Assembly: GCA_001931875.2 (NCBI GenBank)
Contig: MSJH02000540.1
Location: 96,337-160,336 of the forward strand
Direction of reading: 5' to 3'
DNA length: 64,000 nucleotides
Origin: Byssochlamys sp. IMV 00236
Taxonomy: Eukaryota > Ascomycota > Eurotiomycetes > Eurotiales > Thermoascaceae
Made by a program: the position numbers and the translations under genes. The notes beneath the pieces are model-generated. The model was not told the origin of the DNA. It worked only from the letters and a program-made list of their open reading frames with translations, and did not search any database. Positions 1-11,175 of the stretch are shown in pieces. Numbering within the stretch: position 1 is the stretch's first letter; the number at the start of each line of letters is the position of its first letter.

Positions 1-1
1 A

Positions 2-14
2 CCCCCCCCCCCCC
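2..14. repeat. C homopolymer at the window edge
   Basis: An uninterrupted run of about 13 C opens the window. Such runs are uncommon in this sequence and can mark a contig edge or an error-prone site. Confidence 0.7.
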
Positions 15-230
15 AAACTAACTAGCCACTGCATATTAATAACAGTGGGTATTATAACATGCGAAGCGCTCCGGGATGGGATCGAAACACGGCGTTGAAG
101 AGGGAGGGGGAAAAGAGAAAGAAAGAGAGAAAGAAAGAAGAGAAGTGATGTATCAATATTTAATGCCAGCCAAATCAAATTGACATAACCATGAATAAAA
201 GGAAAAAAATGAATGAAGCCTAATAATTAC

Positions 231-504
231 CTGCTAAGAATTCATCTGCTGTCTGAGGCTCCTATTTCCAGCTGTCAGTCCAATCTGTTCTATTGCTTTT
301 GAAGCGCGCATGAGAATCATGAGGTCATGTGTTTCAGCATAATACGGGGGTGCAGGAGAGGAAAAATAAAACAATCAATAGGTTAGGTAGTTTCTGCGAT
401 TTCCTCCCACGCCCAACATGACTGAAGAACAAACCCACCTGCGGCTGTTTGGTCTTTTTCTTCGTCTTTGATGTCTCCTTCAGAAAAGATTTTGGTTTCG
501 GCAT
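231..504 (-). CDS. 5' end of a conserved basic-N-terminus protein, cut by the window edge
   Basis: A likely first exon runs from the ATG at 504 down to 439 (22 codons, Lys-rich, beginning MPKPKSFLKE). It ends at a GTGGGT donor. A second 22-nt exon (252 to 231, reading TADEFLA plus one base) has a CAG acceptor and a GTAATT donor, and the phases agree. No in-frame third exon is visible between 230 and 1, so the rest would lie left of the window. The joined start (Lys-rich stretch, then PQ-TADEFLA) resembles the N-terminus of a fungal TPR-type protein family, but that is recollection and not a domain hit. Both introns would be long for this genome (186 nt and at least 230 nt), which lowers confidence. 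Confidence 0.4.
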
Positions 505-529
505 TTTCGGAGCTGGTTGCCTTTCTGAC

Positions 530-530
<1 letters not shown>

Positions 531-562
<32 letters not shown>

Positions 563-568
563 GGATAG
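531..568. repeat. (GATA)n microsatellite
   Basis: About nine tandem GATA units with one interruption (GATG) near the right end. It lies just upstream of the partial gene that starts at 504 on the minus strand, so it would sit in that gene's promoter or 5' leader. Confidence 0.9.
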
Positions 569-1904
569 ATGTGCTCAGTACGATGATGCACGGTTGCAGC
601 TTTTTACTGGATCTCGCTTTGCTTTCCTAGGTGGGGAAAGCTGGCGTCGTCGATTCCCGGAAGCCGGACTTTCGATGGGCCCGGCTATCGAAAGAGCTTG
701 GTTCATGAGTGTTGGATCTATACGGTTGTACTCTTCCAGAGCAGCACGGATAGTCAGATTGATGGTTATTTTTTATCGTTTTGGATAATGGTAGTGCTGT
801 TTTGGAGAATATACTTGACCATCAATATTTTCCATATCTTGCGGGCTTCCTCGTCTGGGTCTAGACGTGATTCAGCATGATTCGTCACCTGAAAGGATCA
901 ACAGAGTATCTGAAAGAGGTAAGTACTCTATGTAGTACGGACTCCGTAGGCTGTGCTTTCTTGCTCGCTGGTCTGGATCAGTGAGGGGGACCTGTGTGTT
1001 AGAGATGGCCCAACTGCTGGCTAAGAAGACGCCAGGAACATTCCAACGGGCACTAAAATTGACCCCGTGTTTCAGAGTTAAGCCTTGCCGTTTCGAACAC
1101 GGACGCTCTTTTTGACGCTTGGTTCTTTGTTCTACAGCCAGGACATCCAACTGCTAGAGTCGTTACCTGTTGATCCACATTGTGTCAAGTTGGTGGGTAA
1201 AGTCTCCAGGCTGATGCTTTTGGTAGTCTTGATCGAGGGAACGATCTGCTACTACGGAGTACTCTATACGGAATAGATACACCGGATAACCCGGTTTAAG
1301 AGCTAAGCAGACTGGGAGACTGGGACAGAGGCACATAACGCTTAGCACTCGATATGCATAGCATCTGCGAGATTCGGGATCTTATACTTCCTTCTAGCGT
1401 ACGGGCGAAGCCGACTCCCACACGAAATTTATGGGTGCGAGACGTCCAGGGAAAGATTAGTGTGTACGGTGCCCCGAGGTATATGGTATCCCATAAAAAT
1501 TCAGACGGACCATAAAAGCAAATCCCAGGATCATCGCCAAAGACAGTGGCGCAGTATCAAGAGAATCTCAGTTGTTCGAGAAGCAAATCCTCTGGAGTCC
1601 CCATGACGTGAGAATGAGATAGTCGTCAACCTTTGCGATGATCTCTTGCTCGGTTGACGTCCAGGTCTGGAAATAGAGATCGGGGACGGCAGTCAGTCGC
1701 GGCCCCAAAACAAGGATTTTTTGATGATGAATTAGTTCGAGCCCGCAAGTGATCGTCATAATCCATGGCCCGCGTGGATGACAGGGAATACCATGCGGAA
1801 GGTCGTTCAACAGAACAAGCTCGTCGGCCCACCCGGGTGCTTACTCTGCAGCAGAAGTACGGACTGCTCTCAGCCTCACAGGGACCTCTGGGACTCCGTA
1901 GATG

Positions 1905-1920
1905 TACTCCGTACGGAGTA
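1905..1920. repeat. Perfect 16-bp palindrome TACTCCGTACGGAGTA
   Basis: A perfect inverted repeat without spacer. The half TACGGAGTA recurs at 1253-1261, 20327-20335, 34250-34258, 39834-39843 (other strand) and 44998-45006, all intergenic. Confidence 0.85.
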
Positions 1921-3270
1921 GATATGTATAGTAATTCTTCTGGGCGAGCTAAAGGCCTTCCCGCATTGGGGGTTACACAGCATGGATAGGGGAAAGAGAG
2001 CCATGATTATCCTAGCCAGGAGACCTGAAGGATAGTTAATAGCTCTGCGCATAAGTCATCTGCCTTCCTCCGGAGTCCCCGGATTTGTGATAACAAGCGC
2101 GCTATGCAGGCGTGGCACCAAGGAATTCACTCTCCTCCTCTTTCTGATGCGTTTCTTCGAGACAATTGTGAGATAAATATTAAGGGCACATCGCGGTCTG
2201 TACTCCATCTGATAGATCAGCCTGTGCCTCCTGCGCAGAGGACAGAGGATTGGGGACCGCAGTACCTAACTATTATTATATATTATATCATCTGCACAAC
2301 ATGGGTCTTTGACCTCGATCGGCGGTGATCTGGTCTAACATGAAGGATAACTGATATCAGCTCGGGCTGGACAGGAAATGATAGACAATAATAATGGTCC
2401 ACCGGTTTTTCCAGGGGCTTTCGCGTGGCGGGAGCTGAGGTAGCTGCACGTGGCAAGCAAAGCGCCGGCAAGGGTTGGACCTCCACTGTAGGAACCCCTT
2501 AAGTTTTGAACAACTTCTGCCTTAACTGAAAGCCCCTGGAGGCTTTGTCTAAACCCTCCCTGTACTAGGTCGCATCTCTCAAGGTTCAACGGCCGTTCTC
2601 TCTATCTCGATGGCACGATGGCCTTCAAGAGGCCCTGAACCCTTCATCTCCACCATCACCAGCGCAATCCTCCGGTTGTTTTCTGATTGACCCACCCTTC
2701 TCAGCCGTTACACTGTTACAGACTCGCGTTGCTCGGGCTCGTGACAGTCGAAGAAATTCGCCGTTGTTGGGACTGCAAACGCTGTTTTAGATCCTGTCTG
2801 CACTCGTCGTCCACACTGCTATTTTCGTCCTATAACCGATTATACATACATTAGGCAGGAATATCGTTGTTGCGTGCGCGGGAGGCGTCTGTTCGGCCTG
2901 TTGTTGGTTTTATCACTTGTCGATCTCATACGACTTGTGACTTAACTCTCTCCACGTCCCCTGCGTTTTTATCGCCCCGACGCCGTTTTTCCCCGTCGTT
3001 TTCCTTCCTCCAATTTCCAACTGTATCACCGTGCAGTCATTTCAGCGTCTCACATAAACCCTGCTTTCTCGAAGCGATCAGGGATCAGCTATCGTCCAAT
3101 TTCCCACGGTAAGCACATCGCCCGTACATTTACCACCCCTCCTCCGAGGTCAAGTATCCCGTGTCTAATAGGGGAGGACCCTCTAGCCTCTGATCGTCAT
3201 TGCGCACCGAGCATCACACCGCTCCTACCGCTTCTCATCCTTTTCCAACCTACCCCGCCGGATAGAAAAG

Positions 3271-3716
3271 ATGGCTCGTCAGCCCTCGTTCGAGTCGGAG
3301 AGGCCGATTATGGCAGCTGTAAGTCGTGTCTTTCGATCAGATATCGCAGTTCTTCCGCCAGAGCACGTCTGAAAGACATTGCTACGCTTCTGTTTCTTTG
3401 CCACACCGGACCTGACACACAGCAGCGGAATTCTCAGAGATTCTCCACCCTCAGCGGAAGCCCTTCTCTTGCGTACTCGGATCGCACCCTGCCCAGCGGT
3501 GACCCCAAGATGGCCGATATCAAGGAGTTGTCAGACGGACTCGAGCGCCTCGAGAACAAGCCCTTGACCCAGCAACGCTTCGTTCCCACAGAAGAGAAGG
3601 CCGCCAACTTGAACAAACTGGCCCTTGGCGCAAAGGTTGAGCGTTCTCTTGGACGCCGGATGACCAACCAGGACGCGGTTATGCGCAAACCGCTATTGAA
3701 TGAGAAGCAAATCTGA
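3271..3716 (+). CDS. Small conserved fungal protein of unknown function
   Basis: Two exons: 3271-3318 and 3423-3716 (113 aa). The intron has a GTAAGT donor and a CAC-AG acceptor; a second AG three bases on would drop one Gln, so NAGNAG-type alternative splicing is possible. The ATG at 3271 is preceded by AAAAG, a good fungal context. The protein is hydrophilic, with no signal peptide or membrane segment. The N-terminus is Ser/Arg-rich, followed by a helical, charged stretch (residues about 60-100: MADIKELSDGLERLENKP, then EEKAANLNKLALGAKVE). I recognise no domain. A downstream Met at 3510 could start a shorter 68-residue form, but splicing from 3271 fits phase exactly. Nothing in the neighbourhood suggests a role. 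Confidence 0.7.
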
Positions 3717-5826
3717 TTTCCCATCGGAGATGCTTGAGCGAACGCCGACCTTTGATTCCCCCACTATGCGACAGGCAGGTTGCCGTCAACAGTCATCATC
3801 ACGTCGACTCTCCAGAGTACATCCGACCTGTGATATACGCGGTGATCTCCTTCGACATGTCGACATGTTCACGCAATATTCCGCCACCACATTGACAGAT
3901 TAGTACTGCGGCATTGTCAGGCCGCAGATTCATGCCTTGTTATTGCGAGAAGATACTCTAGTCATGTCTTTTACGTTCTTTGCGAAATTCGTTCCGCGAT
4001 ACTGCTGCATTTTATGAGCTCTTTTTGACGTCTATTTTTGCGATTACCCCGATTCGACCGCTTTTTTACATGTACTGGGACCCATTGTCTGGATTTGATT
4101 ACCATGTCTGCTACCCTAAATGTTAGCTGTTAATAGAAACTGATAATCTCTGTACACTGCGGATCCCCGAGCAGAGTCTTAGTATCTTTGTGTGGCGGCC
4201 ATCATTCACATGCAGCAGACAAGACTCCCCGATGACAAGTCTAGGTTCCAATGGCTCGTCAGACTCGTTCACACCGCTTTGGCTTATACAATCTGGGTGA
4301 CTCGATTGGACATCGGACAATACGATCGAATATGTTGCATTCGCAGAGAGGAGTTTTCGATGGCAACTGAAGAGGATAAAGAGAATGAGGACCGCTTCGA
4401 CGAGTTCTTGGGATTATGAAGGGAATTGAACTACCTCTCTCGGACGTTTTGCATTCTGTGTGAAGTGGGAAAATGCAGCATTTGTTCATTTCGACGCCAT
4501 TTGGCCGCAAGGAAATAACCTCGACGTCTTTTGGAGTACTGAGGCAGCGACTCCTACCCAGTTCCTAGGACAGAAATCCCACATATATATATATATAGTA
4601 CGATTCCGAACGCAGCCAGTTCAATATAGCGAGAGAGATTCCGCCTTTCCACTCACTCTAAGGCCGCTATTTCTGATGGGAGGAACCACTACTGGCGGGG
4701 GAAACTGCGCCCTGTCTCGCCAATTTGATGGCATTTGCTTGAAAGCTTATCTAGTAGGGCATTTCTGTATCAGCTGCATAAATCCATGGGATGATATCAT
4801 ACATGCACCTAGTATTAGAATTATTAGAGTAAGACCTAGTGACTAGATTAGGTAGGTAGTCTCCGTTTCGCTCTGGCAACGTGCTGGAGAAGTACTACAG
4901 ATAATCTCCTATATTCGGCAATTGGCCCATTACAAGGACGTCGGTTTCTGAAAAGGAAGACTTCCTTGTTCAAGAGACAATGAGCTGGCCATCAAGGACA
5001 TACTTAAGGGCTTCATGTCGGAGAAACAGTATATCCGAGATCACACAGAGGGCGTCAAGCCATCAATAATGGTACTGCAATTTCCAGACAGAGATCCCTG
5101 GAGAGAAGAAAGAACAATAAAGAGAAAAGAAAAGAGGTATCGTTAAGCTGTTTCTGCTCTTTTTTTGCTCCTGGGTTGGAGAAGTAAAGGGAACGTACCT
5201 GGGAAGCTGCAAGGTCAAGCTAGGCACTAAAAGAGCCGCGCGCACCAGAAGTGAACCGAGCAGAACTTGACCCGACTTGAAGGCGAATTCCCAGGAAGCT
5301 TCGTTCTGCCCAGCACCACTACTCACGCTACACCTTGTCTCCAGCTCTCATCTTTCTCCCACCACCGCCGCAAGGGATTTCTCTCTCCTGCTCGAACTTC
5401 TGTCTCTCTGCGTTGCTCTCCCGTCCTCATTGCTCTCTCCAGCGCCTAACAAGCCTTACCAATCTCTTGCAAGCCTTTAAGATCCCGAAAAGCCGCACAT
5501 CACCCGATTCTTTCCCCCTCAAACTACCAGATTCTCCTTTGACCTGAGAAGAGAGATATCCTTTTCTCCACTCTCCGCATCTGTACATCACCTATTTTGC
5601 ATTGTACGTATTGACGCCTTGGGCCTGTCTCTCTTTCTCTCTGCGTGTGTGCGTGCGCGTGCGCATTTCGCCAGCGACTGACCAGCTGCGAAGTTTCGTC
5701 TTCAAGCGAAAGAAAAAGTTTTAGACTCGTCTCCGACAGCACCGCATAGACACCTTTTCCTGCCCATACTGCTCTTCGACCTATTCTTCTCCATACATTA
5801 GACGATTTTCCTACGTACCTTCCATA
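3717..5826. other. Intergenic region with 5' leader of the NTF2/RRM gene
   Basis: No credible coding frame. It holds a short (AT)n tract near 4583-4597. From about 5300 it is strongly pyrimidine-rich with TCTCTCT runs and a GTGTGTGCGTGCGCGTGCGC patch near 5645-5665, typical of the promoter and 5' leader of a strongly expressed Aspergillus gene, here the one starting at 5827. Confidence 0.6.
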
Positions 5827-7610
5827 ATGGCCGACACAACTCAAGCTCCTGTCAACGGCAACTATGCTGCGCATCACGCGTATGCCACCGAGCCCTACGG
5901 TCACAACCATGTCTCCAACTTCCAGCCTGCACAGTCATCCACCCCGATGAGTGCGCAAACAAACGAAACCCAGAAGAATGAGATCCCCAAGGACGAAGTC
6001 GGATGGTTTTTCGTGGAGCAGTACTACACCACTCTGAGCCGCAGCCCAGAGAAGCTTCACCTGTTCTACTCTCGGCGGTCGCAGTTCGTCTCCGGTTCTG
6101 AGGCCGAATCTGTCCCTGTCGCGGTTGGCCAGAAGGTGTGTATCCCTTTAGCCCCTAAAAAGCGGATATCTCCGGAGTAATGCTGACTCCTGCTCCCTTT
6201 GCAGGCCATCCACGAGAAGATTAAGCAGCTCGATTTCCAGGACTGCAAGGTCCGCGTTCTGAACGTCGACTCTCAGGCCTCCTTCGACAACATCTTGGTT
6301 TGCGTCATTGGTGAAATCTCCAACCGATCGGAACCTTCGCGCAAGTTCGTCCAGACCTTCGTGCTGGCTGAGCAGCCAAACGGTTACTACGTGCTCAACG
6401 ATGTCTTCCGTTACCTCATCGATGAGGAGGAGGAGATCGTGGCCGATGAAGCCGGCGCGATTGAGCCAACCAATACCCACGAGGAAGCCACTGCTGAAGC
6501 TCCCGTGGAAGTCGAGGCTGAGACCTCTAAGCCAGCTGTGGAGGCGCAGGTGGACAATGAAACTGCGGCGCATGTCGTGGACGAGAAGCTTGAGGAGGCT
6601 GCCACCAACGGCGAAAACGAGAAAGTACCAAAGGTCGCTGCTCAGACTCCCGAGACCGCCGCTGAACCAGAGAAGCCAGCCGAAGCTGCTCCTGCTGAAG
6701 CTATTCCTGCTGAGCCAGAGGCTGTCGAGGAAGAGAAACCGAAGAGCCCTGCTCCTACGCCTGCTGCAGCTCCTGCCAAGGGCACCACTCCTTCTCCAGA
6801 GAAGGAGAACGTTGCCCCGGCGAAGGCTGCCCCTGCTCTCCCCAAGACCTGGGCCAATATCGCATCTAAGTCTGGCGCCGCAGTCGCTACTCCTGTCATT
6901 CCCGTTGCTCCGCCCAAGCCTGCTGCTGCGAGCGCCCCTCAGCAACCCCAGCAGCAAACCCAGCAGCAGCCCCAACAGCAACCCCAACAGCCCCAACAGC
7001 AGCAGCAGCAGCAGCCCGCTACCCCCTCCGCCCCTGTCTCGGAGAAAGGAGTCAGCCAGCCTTCTTCGAACGACGGTTCCGGCTGGCAGACCGCTGGCGC
7101 GGACCACGGTAAGAGACAATCCCGCGCCGGCGAGGAGCAGAATGTTCTGGCCTACATCAAGAACGTTACCGAGAAGGTCGATGCCGGTCTGTTGAAACAG
7201 ACTCTTTCGCGCTACGGAAAGATCAAGTACTTCGACGTCAGCCGCCAGAAGGTAATACATATCCCAATTTCTGTCATGTCCTTTTAGAATATGTCTAACA
7301 ATTATTGCAGAACTGTGCCTTTGTTGAGTTCGCTGACCCTGCTGGATACGCCGCCGCCGTTGCTGCCAATCCCCACCAGATCGGATCGGAGCAGATCGTT
7401 GTCGAGGAGCGCCGTCCTCGTTCTAACGCTTACGGTGGAAACGCTAACTTTGGTGCTGGTCGGGGCGGTGCCCGTGGCCGTGGAGACCGTGCTGGCAGCC
7501 AGGGCCGTGGTGGTGGCTTCCAGCGCGACTCTGGCCGCGGTGGCTTCGCTCCTCGTGGCCGCGGAGGCAACGTCGCTCCCAAGGGCCGCAGCCAGGCCCA
7601 GGCCGCTTAA
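5827..7610 (+). CDS. NTF2 and RRM domain RNA-binding protein, G3BP/Nxt3/Bre5-like
   Basis: Three exons: 5827-6135, 6205-7251 and 7311-7610 (551 aa), all splice phases consistent. An NTF2-like domain spans about residues 56-178 (VGWFFVEQYY near its start, YYVLNDVFRYLI near its end). A long Ala/Pro/Glu-rich linker follows, with a Gln-rich tract at about 349-373. An RRM lies at about 413-490 (RNP2-like VLAYIKNV, RNP1-like NCAFVEFA), followed by an RGG-rich tail. NTF2 + acidic linker + RRM + RGG is the G3BP architecture. In yeast the relative Bre5 is the cofactor of deubiquitinase Ubp3, and in S. pombe Nxt3 does the same job; animal G3BP nucleates stress granules. Cytoplasmic mRNP and deubiquitination-cofactor roles are inferred from the family. 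The only low-complexity oddity is the Q tract. Confidence 0.88.
6940..7014 (+). repeat. CAG/CAA-rich polyglutamine tract in the G3BP-like gene
   Basis: A coding run of CAG, CAA and CCC codons gives about 25 residues of Gln broken by Pro and one Thr (residues about 349-373). It ends in seven consecutive Gln codons (one CAA, then six CAG). Such a pure CAG stretch is a candidate for length variation between strains. Confidence 0.85.
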
Positions 7611-8659
7611 ACGCTGAATCATGCTCAGCTCCTCTTCTCATGATGTATCCTGTTTCACCTCAGGGGATGCTCTTCACATAGGCCCATTCAGCGCATCGAT
7701 TTGAGCTGTAACTGCCTGAAGATGCCACTCCCATATCCTCTTAATGACATGTGTTATGTGACGACTATGTGTCACGCTCGCATTTTAGCGGTTGGAAAAG
7801 TTCTTCATTTCCTACTCGGTGCTATTTCTTATCATATCCTTGCTGTTATTTCGGTTCTCGATGCGCGACTCTTCCGTCTCTGTCATTTCTCGATTCTCTG
7901 ACGTGTATTTTTCCAGCATAGCGAGCCCAAGGTCCTCATCTTTTACATTTCCCGTCTTTATTCCTTTTCTTATTTTCAGGGTCTGTAAATTGATGACTTT
8001 GGTTTTTCTATGTATTCCTTTCCTGCTCCTATTTCTTTTTTTCACTTTTTTCCCCCTTTCTTCGGATTTGGGACTTTTCTTTTTCCTTTACAATTATGCG
8101 CTTGTCCTCTTGTTCCGAGGCATCGCTCTGGGGGTGGCTAGGATGGAAAAACGGAGTCGTGGCAATCAATTGGAATTCATGACCAGCAAAGAGAACACAA
8201 GGGACGTATTTGCCTAGAATTGAAGTTATGAACGTAATTCTGCAACTCGCCTCAAAATACCTTCCTCCTTGAGCCGTTACTCTTTTTCTTTCACAGGTGT
8301 TTTTATCTTTTATCTAGCACACTTTGTATGTATGTATGAACTAGTGATGTATCATGTTTTACCTCTGAACATCAAAAGTGCAGTTTTCTGAGCATGATCC
8401 TCGAGACGTGGTAATGAGTATTCTACTCGAGTTGCATCGACCGCTGCGAGCGAATACTTTTGTTTCTTTAGCAGATAGGTCATATGCATGGAAATCTCTC
8501 AGAGTTCATTTTGAAACGAGAAAGAGAATCAAATCCTCCAGTCATTATATAGACAGCCAGGTCCATCCTAATGCTGCTATGGGAACACGAATTGCTATCG
8601 AATAGGCCATTTTGAAAACACCTCATGACCAAAATCGGCTTTATATGTACTGTACATCC
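7611..8659. other. Intergenic: 3' region of the G3BP-like gene, T-rich
   Basis: Unusually T-rich on the plus strand between about 7800 and 8080 (long TTTTC and TTTCTT runs), probably the 3' UTR and terminator region of the preceding gene. The open frames here owe their length to this composition and look like no protein. Confidence 0.55.
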
Positions 8660-9111
8660 GCCAAGGAAACATGATACAGTACAAAAACAGAAACACGCGA
8701 AGATATCGATGCAATGTTAACTAACAATTCGAGAGCTGCCTTTCGTAGGATTCTTCAGCGCTGCTAGATCCGCATCGACCAACGTCTGTTCCTCGAAAGG
8801 TTTATTATTGACCGCCAACCCCCCCTGAATCAATATACCTTCGATATTTCCCCAACTGGCAACTGTCGCGTCTACCAGCTTCCGAGGCACCAAGACGGTT
8901 GCCAGGTCTGCTTCCACGGAAATTGCAGGTGCTTTTAACAATGATTCAATGAGCTTCTCTGCTTGATCTCTAAGACAAGGGATAGTTAACGACTGTGTAT
9001 GCGCCGCGTGAGTAATATTCGGTGATAATTACTGCACCGATTCCCGAGCTAGAGCCGCTCACAATGGCCACTTTTTTTCCAGCAAGGCTTTCCCTCGTCT
9101 ATTTCGCTCAT
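8660..9111 (-). pseudogene. Decayed short-chain dehydrogenase/reductase (SDR)
   Basis: Reading the minus strand from about 9111 gives clear pieces of a classical SDR in shifting frames. They are an MSEIDEG start, then LAGKKVAIVSGSSSGIGAV (Rossmann glycine motif, TGxxxGIG with T to S), then EYYSRGAYTVVNYPLS and an in-frame stop (TAG). Next come DQAEKLIESLLKAPAISVEADLA and GLAVNNKPFEEQT, which corresponds to the region after the NNAG motif. After a gap, GSSRIV and then VNIASISSRV appear (strand beta-5 with the catalytic-Ser region). The breaks are a frameshift between the start and the Rossmann strand, a stop, a deletion after VDADL, and a frameshift inside SSRIVNIAS. The catalytic YxxxK segment is absent. 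It cannot make an active enzyme. SDRs of this subgroup are common accessory or secondary-metabolism genes in Aspergillus. Confidence 0.8.
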
Positions 9112-11046
9112 TTTTTGCAGACGATATTTAAGTGTAGTCAGCAAGTTTCTGACCTCTCGCAGCTGCTGTCGGGATCAAACTAGGCTCTATCCTGGTACTG
9201 ACAGTCCTATTGTGGTCTGAGGCCCCAGGTCGAGTCGTGAAGTATTAATCTCCATTCAAGTCTGAGGATAATTGTTTACGTTTGATTTGGGGGTCAATTC
9301 GAAATATTAAGCGGGGATTAACTAGAAGTTGAATCCTACTTGGCGGGGTAAGCGATTATTCACTGAATGTCGCAGGTTGTATTTTCCCCAGCAGTGGTTT
9401 CTCTGACTTTACTTTGCTGCTGTACAAGGCAAAGGAATAACAGACTCTTTTGGGTTGGTCGAAGAGCCATTCGGGAGTGTCCTTGAACGTTGACAAGCAG
9501 AACAAATAGACCGAGTTCGTCGATTCGAGGAGGATAACGTCTTACTGCAACTATCTCTGTGGTATTGTCGAAGTATTGGATCTCGCTCAAATGCCGAGAT
9601 AAATCTGATTAACGGTTTAGAGTTTGTGTGTGTGTACGTACTACGTGCATACTTAAGCGCTGGCCACGAGAGAGGGGAACAGCGGATATGATATTTTCCT
9701 CCTACTATATACCTATACGATGAAACTTGATCGAAAGAGGATAATGCAATTCAGACAACAGTATCTTAAGTATGCTATCTTAAGTATGCATCATAGGCGA
9801 CATGAGAAGACGTTGTCCTATGTACATATGGTACTTATGGCCCCACGCGTTGGTTGGAACTTGGCGGAGACCTGCGCGTGCCAAGCTTCAAGGCTGAGCT
9901 TCGCTTCTACATGTAATTGGTGGAAGGGGGGGGATGCCCAGAATATCTAAGTGATACAGCAATGGGATAGAAATTATTGGTAGAGTGCGATGGGAGACTT
10001 GATGGAAGTGAAGAATCTTAACGGAGTTGTTCTGCATGAAAGGCAAAGCTCGCCTAGATTGTGTTTTGAGGAATACTTAGTTAGGGGGAACCTGTCGAGA
10101 GGTAGTCCTCGACTACCAGTGTCGGACATAATGGGATAGGAAAGGTGTAATATGGATAAGCATTCCAAGGACTCCACAAAGCCTTTTTCCAGCCTGCTAT
10201 AGTTGCCATCTTTTAATGTCGTGCTTTTTTGGCAGGTTCTTCATTCTCACCTAGGCAGTCTAACATTCTAATGAGGATCTATTCCTGGGGCTCGGGGGAA
10301 AAAGATGTTAGCTACCTAGATATACGGGTTGTATAGGCTCTCGTCCCATACTATTAGTATATCCAATACAGACCTTTCCGCCAACTCTATTCAATATAGA
10401 TATAGACGGCGTAACTTAACAGTGAGGTAGGAGATTCGCCTTCTCTCTTGATTTATCCACTGCGTAGAGGTTCTTAGTGACTATATGAGCTACAAGAAAC
10501 GGAGTGGGATAAAGATGTGGGATTTTCAGCTCTTTTTTTTTTACTCGTAAACGCGAGGAAATAAAATGTAAACCAGACATTTAAGGCGTGCATGTTGCCA
10601 AGAAGAAGGGAAATAAGTTCTGCGCCTTATTTAATTATGGAGTAGTGGTTACTTGAAACAACGCAAACAATTGATCTGCTCGACGCTTGGAATCTTACCC
10701 TCAATTAATGTATACTTAGCATTCCCATTTGCGTCTTGATCTACTCTGCTCAGTACCACCTTTGGCAAGATTCTCCCAGAAGGAGGCTATACTGAAATAG
10801 AAGAGAAACCATGAAGCTCAGTAACCAAGTGCAAGAATAATAACATATTATATCCTTACGCAGGGTCACCCTCGACAGTGGAAGCACTTCTAGCTACCAA
10901 GGTCCCTGCCCTCTCCCAATTTTGCGCCACCCCCTACTTAAGTAAGTATCGCAGGTGCCGGGGATGCTACCATCACTAGTACCGTAGATTCCACGACACG
11001 TGCGATAAGAATACCATACATATCAACAGATAACCGTAAATAGTCT
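9112..11046. other. Intergenic region, no gene seen
   Basis: AT-rich with short overlapping open frames and no recognisable protein. It contains a 14-bp tandem duplication (ATCTTAAGTATGCT) at about 9764-9789 and a CACGTG at about 10997-11002. It probably includes distal promoter sequence for hsp90. Confidence 0.5.
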
Positions 11047-11063
11047 AGAAATTTCTGGCGGAA
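11047..11063. promoter_or_regulatory. Candidate heat-shock element (distal)
   Basis: AGAAATTTCT is a perfect nGAAnnTTCn inverted pair, and another GAA follows at 11061-11063 out of the ideal 5-bp step (gap-type HSE). It lies about 800 bp upstream of the hsp90 start codon. Confidence 0.5.
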
Positions 11064-11160
11064 TGACAAGGCGGAGCGCGAACGGAGTCTGTGCCGAAGC
11101 TCGGGGCGGCGCCTGGATAGTCGCGGTGGCCCAGCAACGGGCGGCGGTGACTGGTGGAGC

Positions 11161-11175
11161 GGAACGTTCTAGATG
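11161..11175. promoter_or_regulatory. Candidate heat-shock element (proximal)
   Basis: GGAACGTTCTAGATG gives three contiguous 5-bp units: nGAAn, nTTCn and an imperfect third unit (GAT in place of GAA). This is the pattern bound by Hsf1 trimers, and it lies 680 bp upstream of the hsp90 ATG. A further TTC-AA-GAA pair is at 11511-11520. Confidence 0.6.

Larger units (their letters stand above)
505..3270. other. Intergenic region, no gene seen
   Basis: Open frames here are all short, lack recognisable domains and overlap one another. The stretch holds the GATA microsatellite, a 16-bp perfect palindrome (TACTCCGTACGGAGTA, 1905-1920) with related copies at 931-950 and 1253-1275, and a TA-rich patch near 2270-2290. 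From about 2600 the sequence becomes pyrimidine-rich, as expected for the promoter and leader of the gene at 3271. A GTAAGC at 3109 with TAG at 3169-3171 could be a leader intron, but the branch site is too close to be convincing. Confidence 0.6.

Noticed and set aside
6148..7260. 370-codon open frame antisense to the G3BP-like gene
   Set aside because: Low-complexity Leu/Gly/Ser product opposite Ala/Pro/Glu-rich codons. No promoter, splice or domain evidence.
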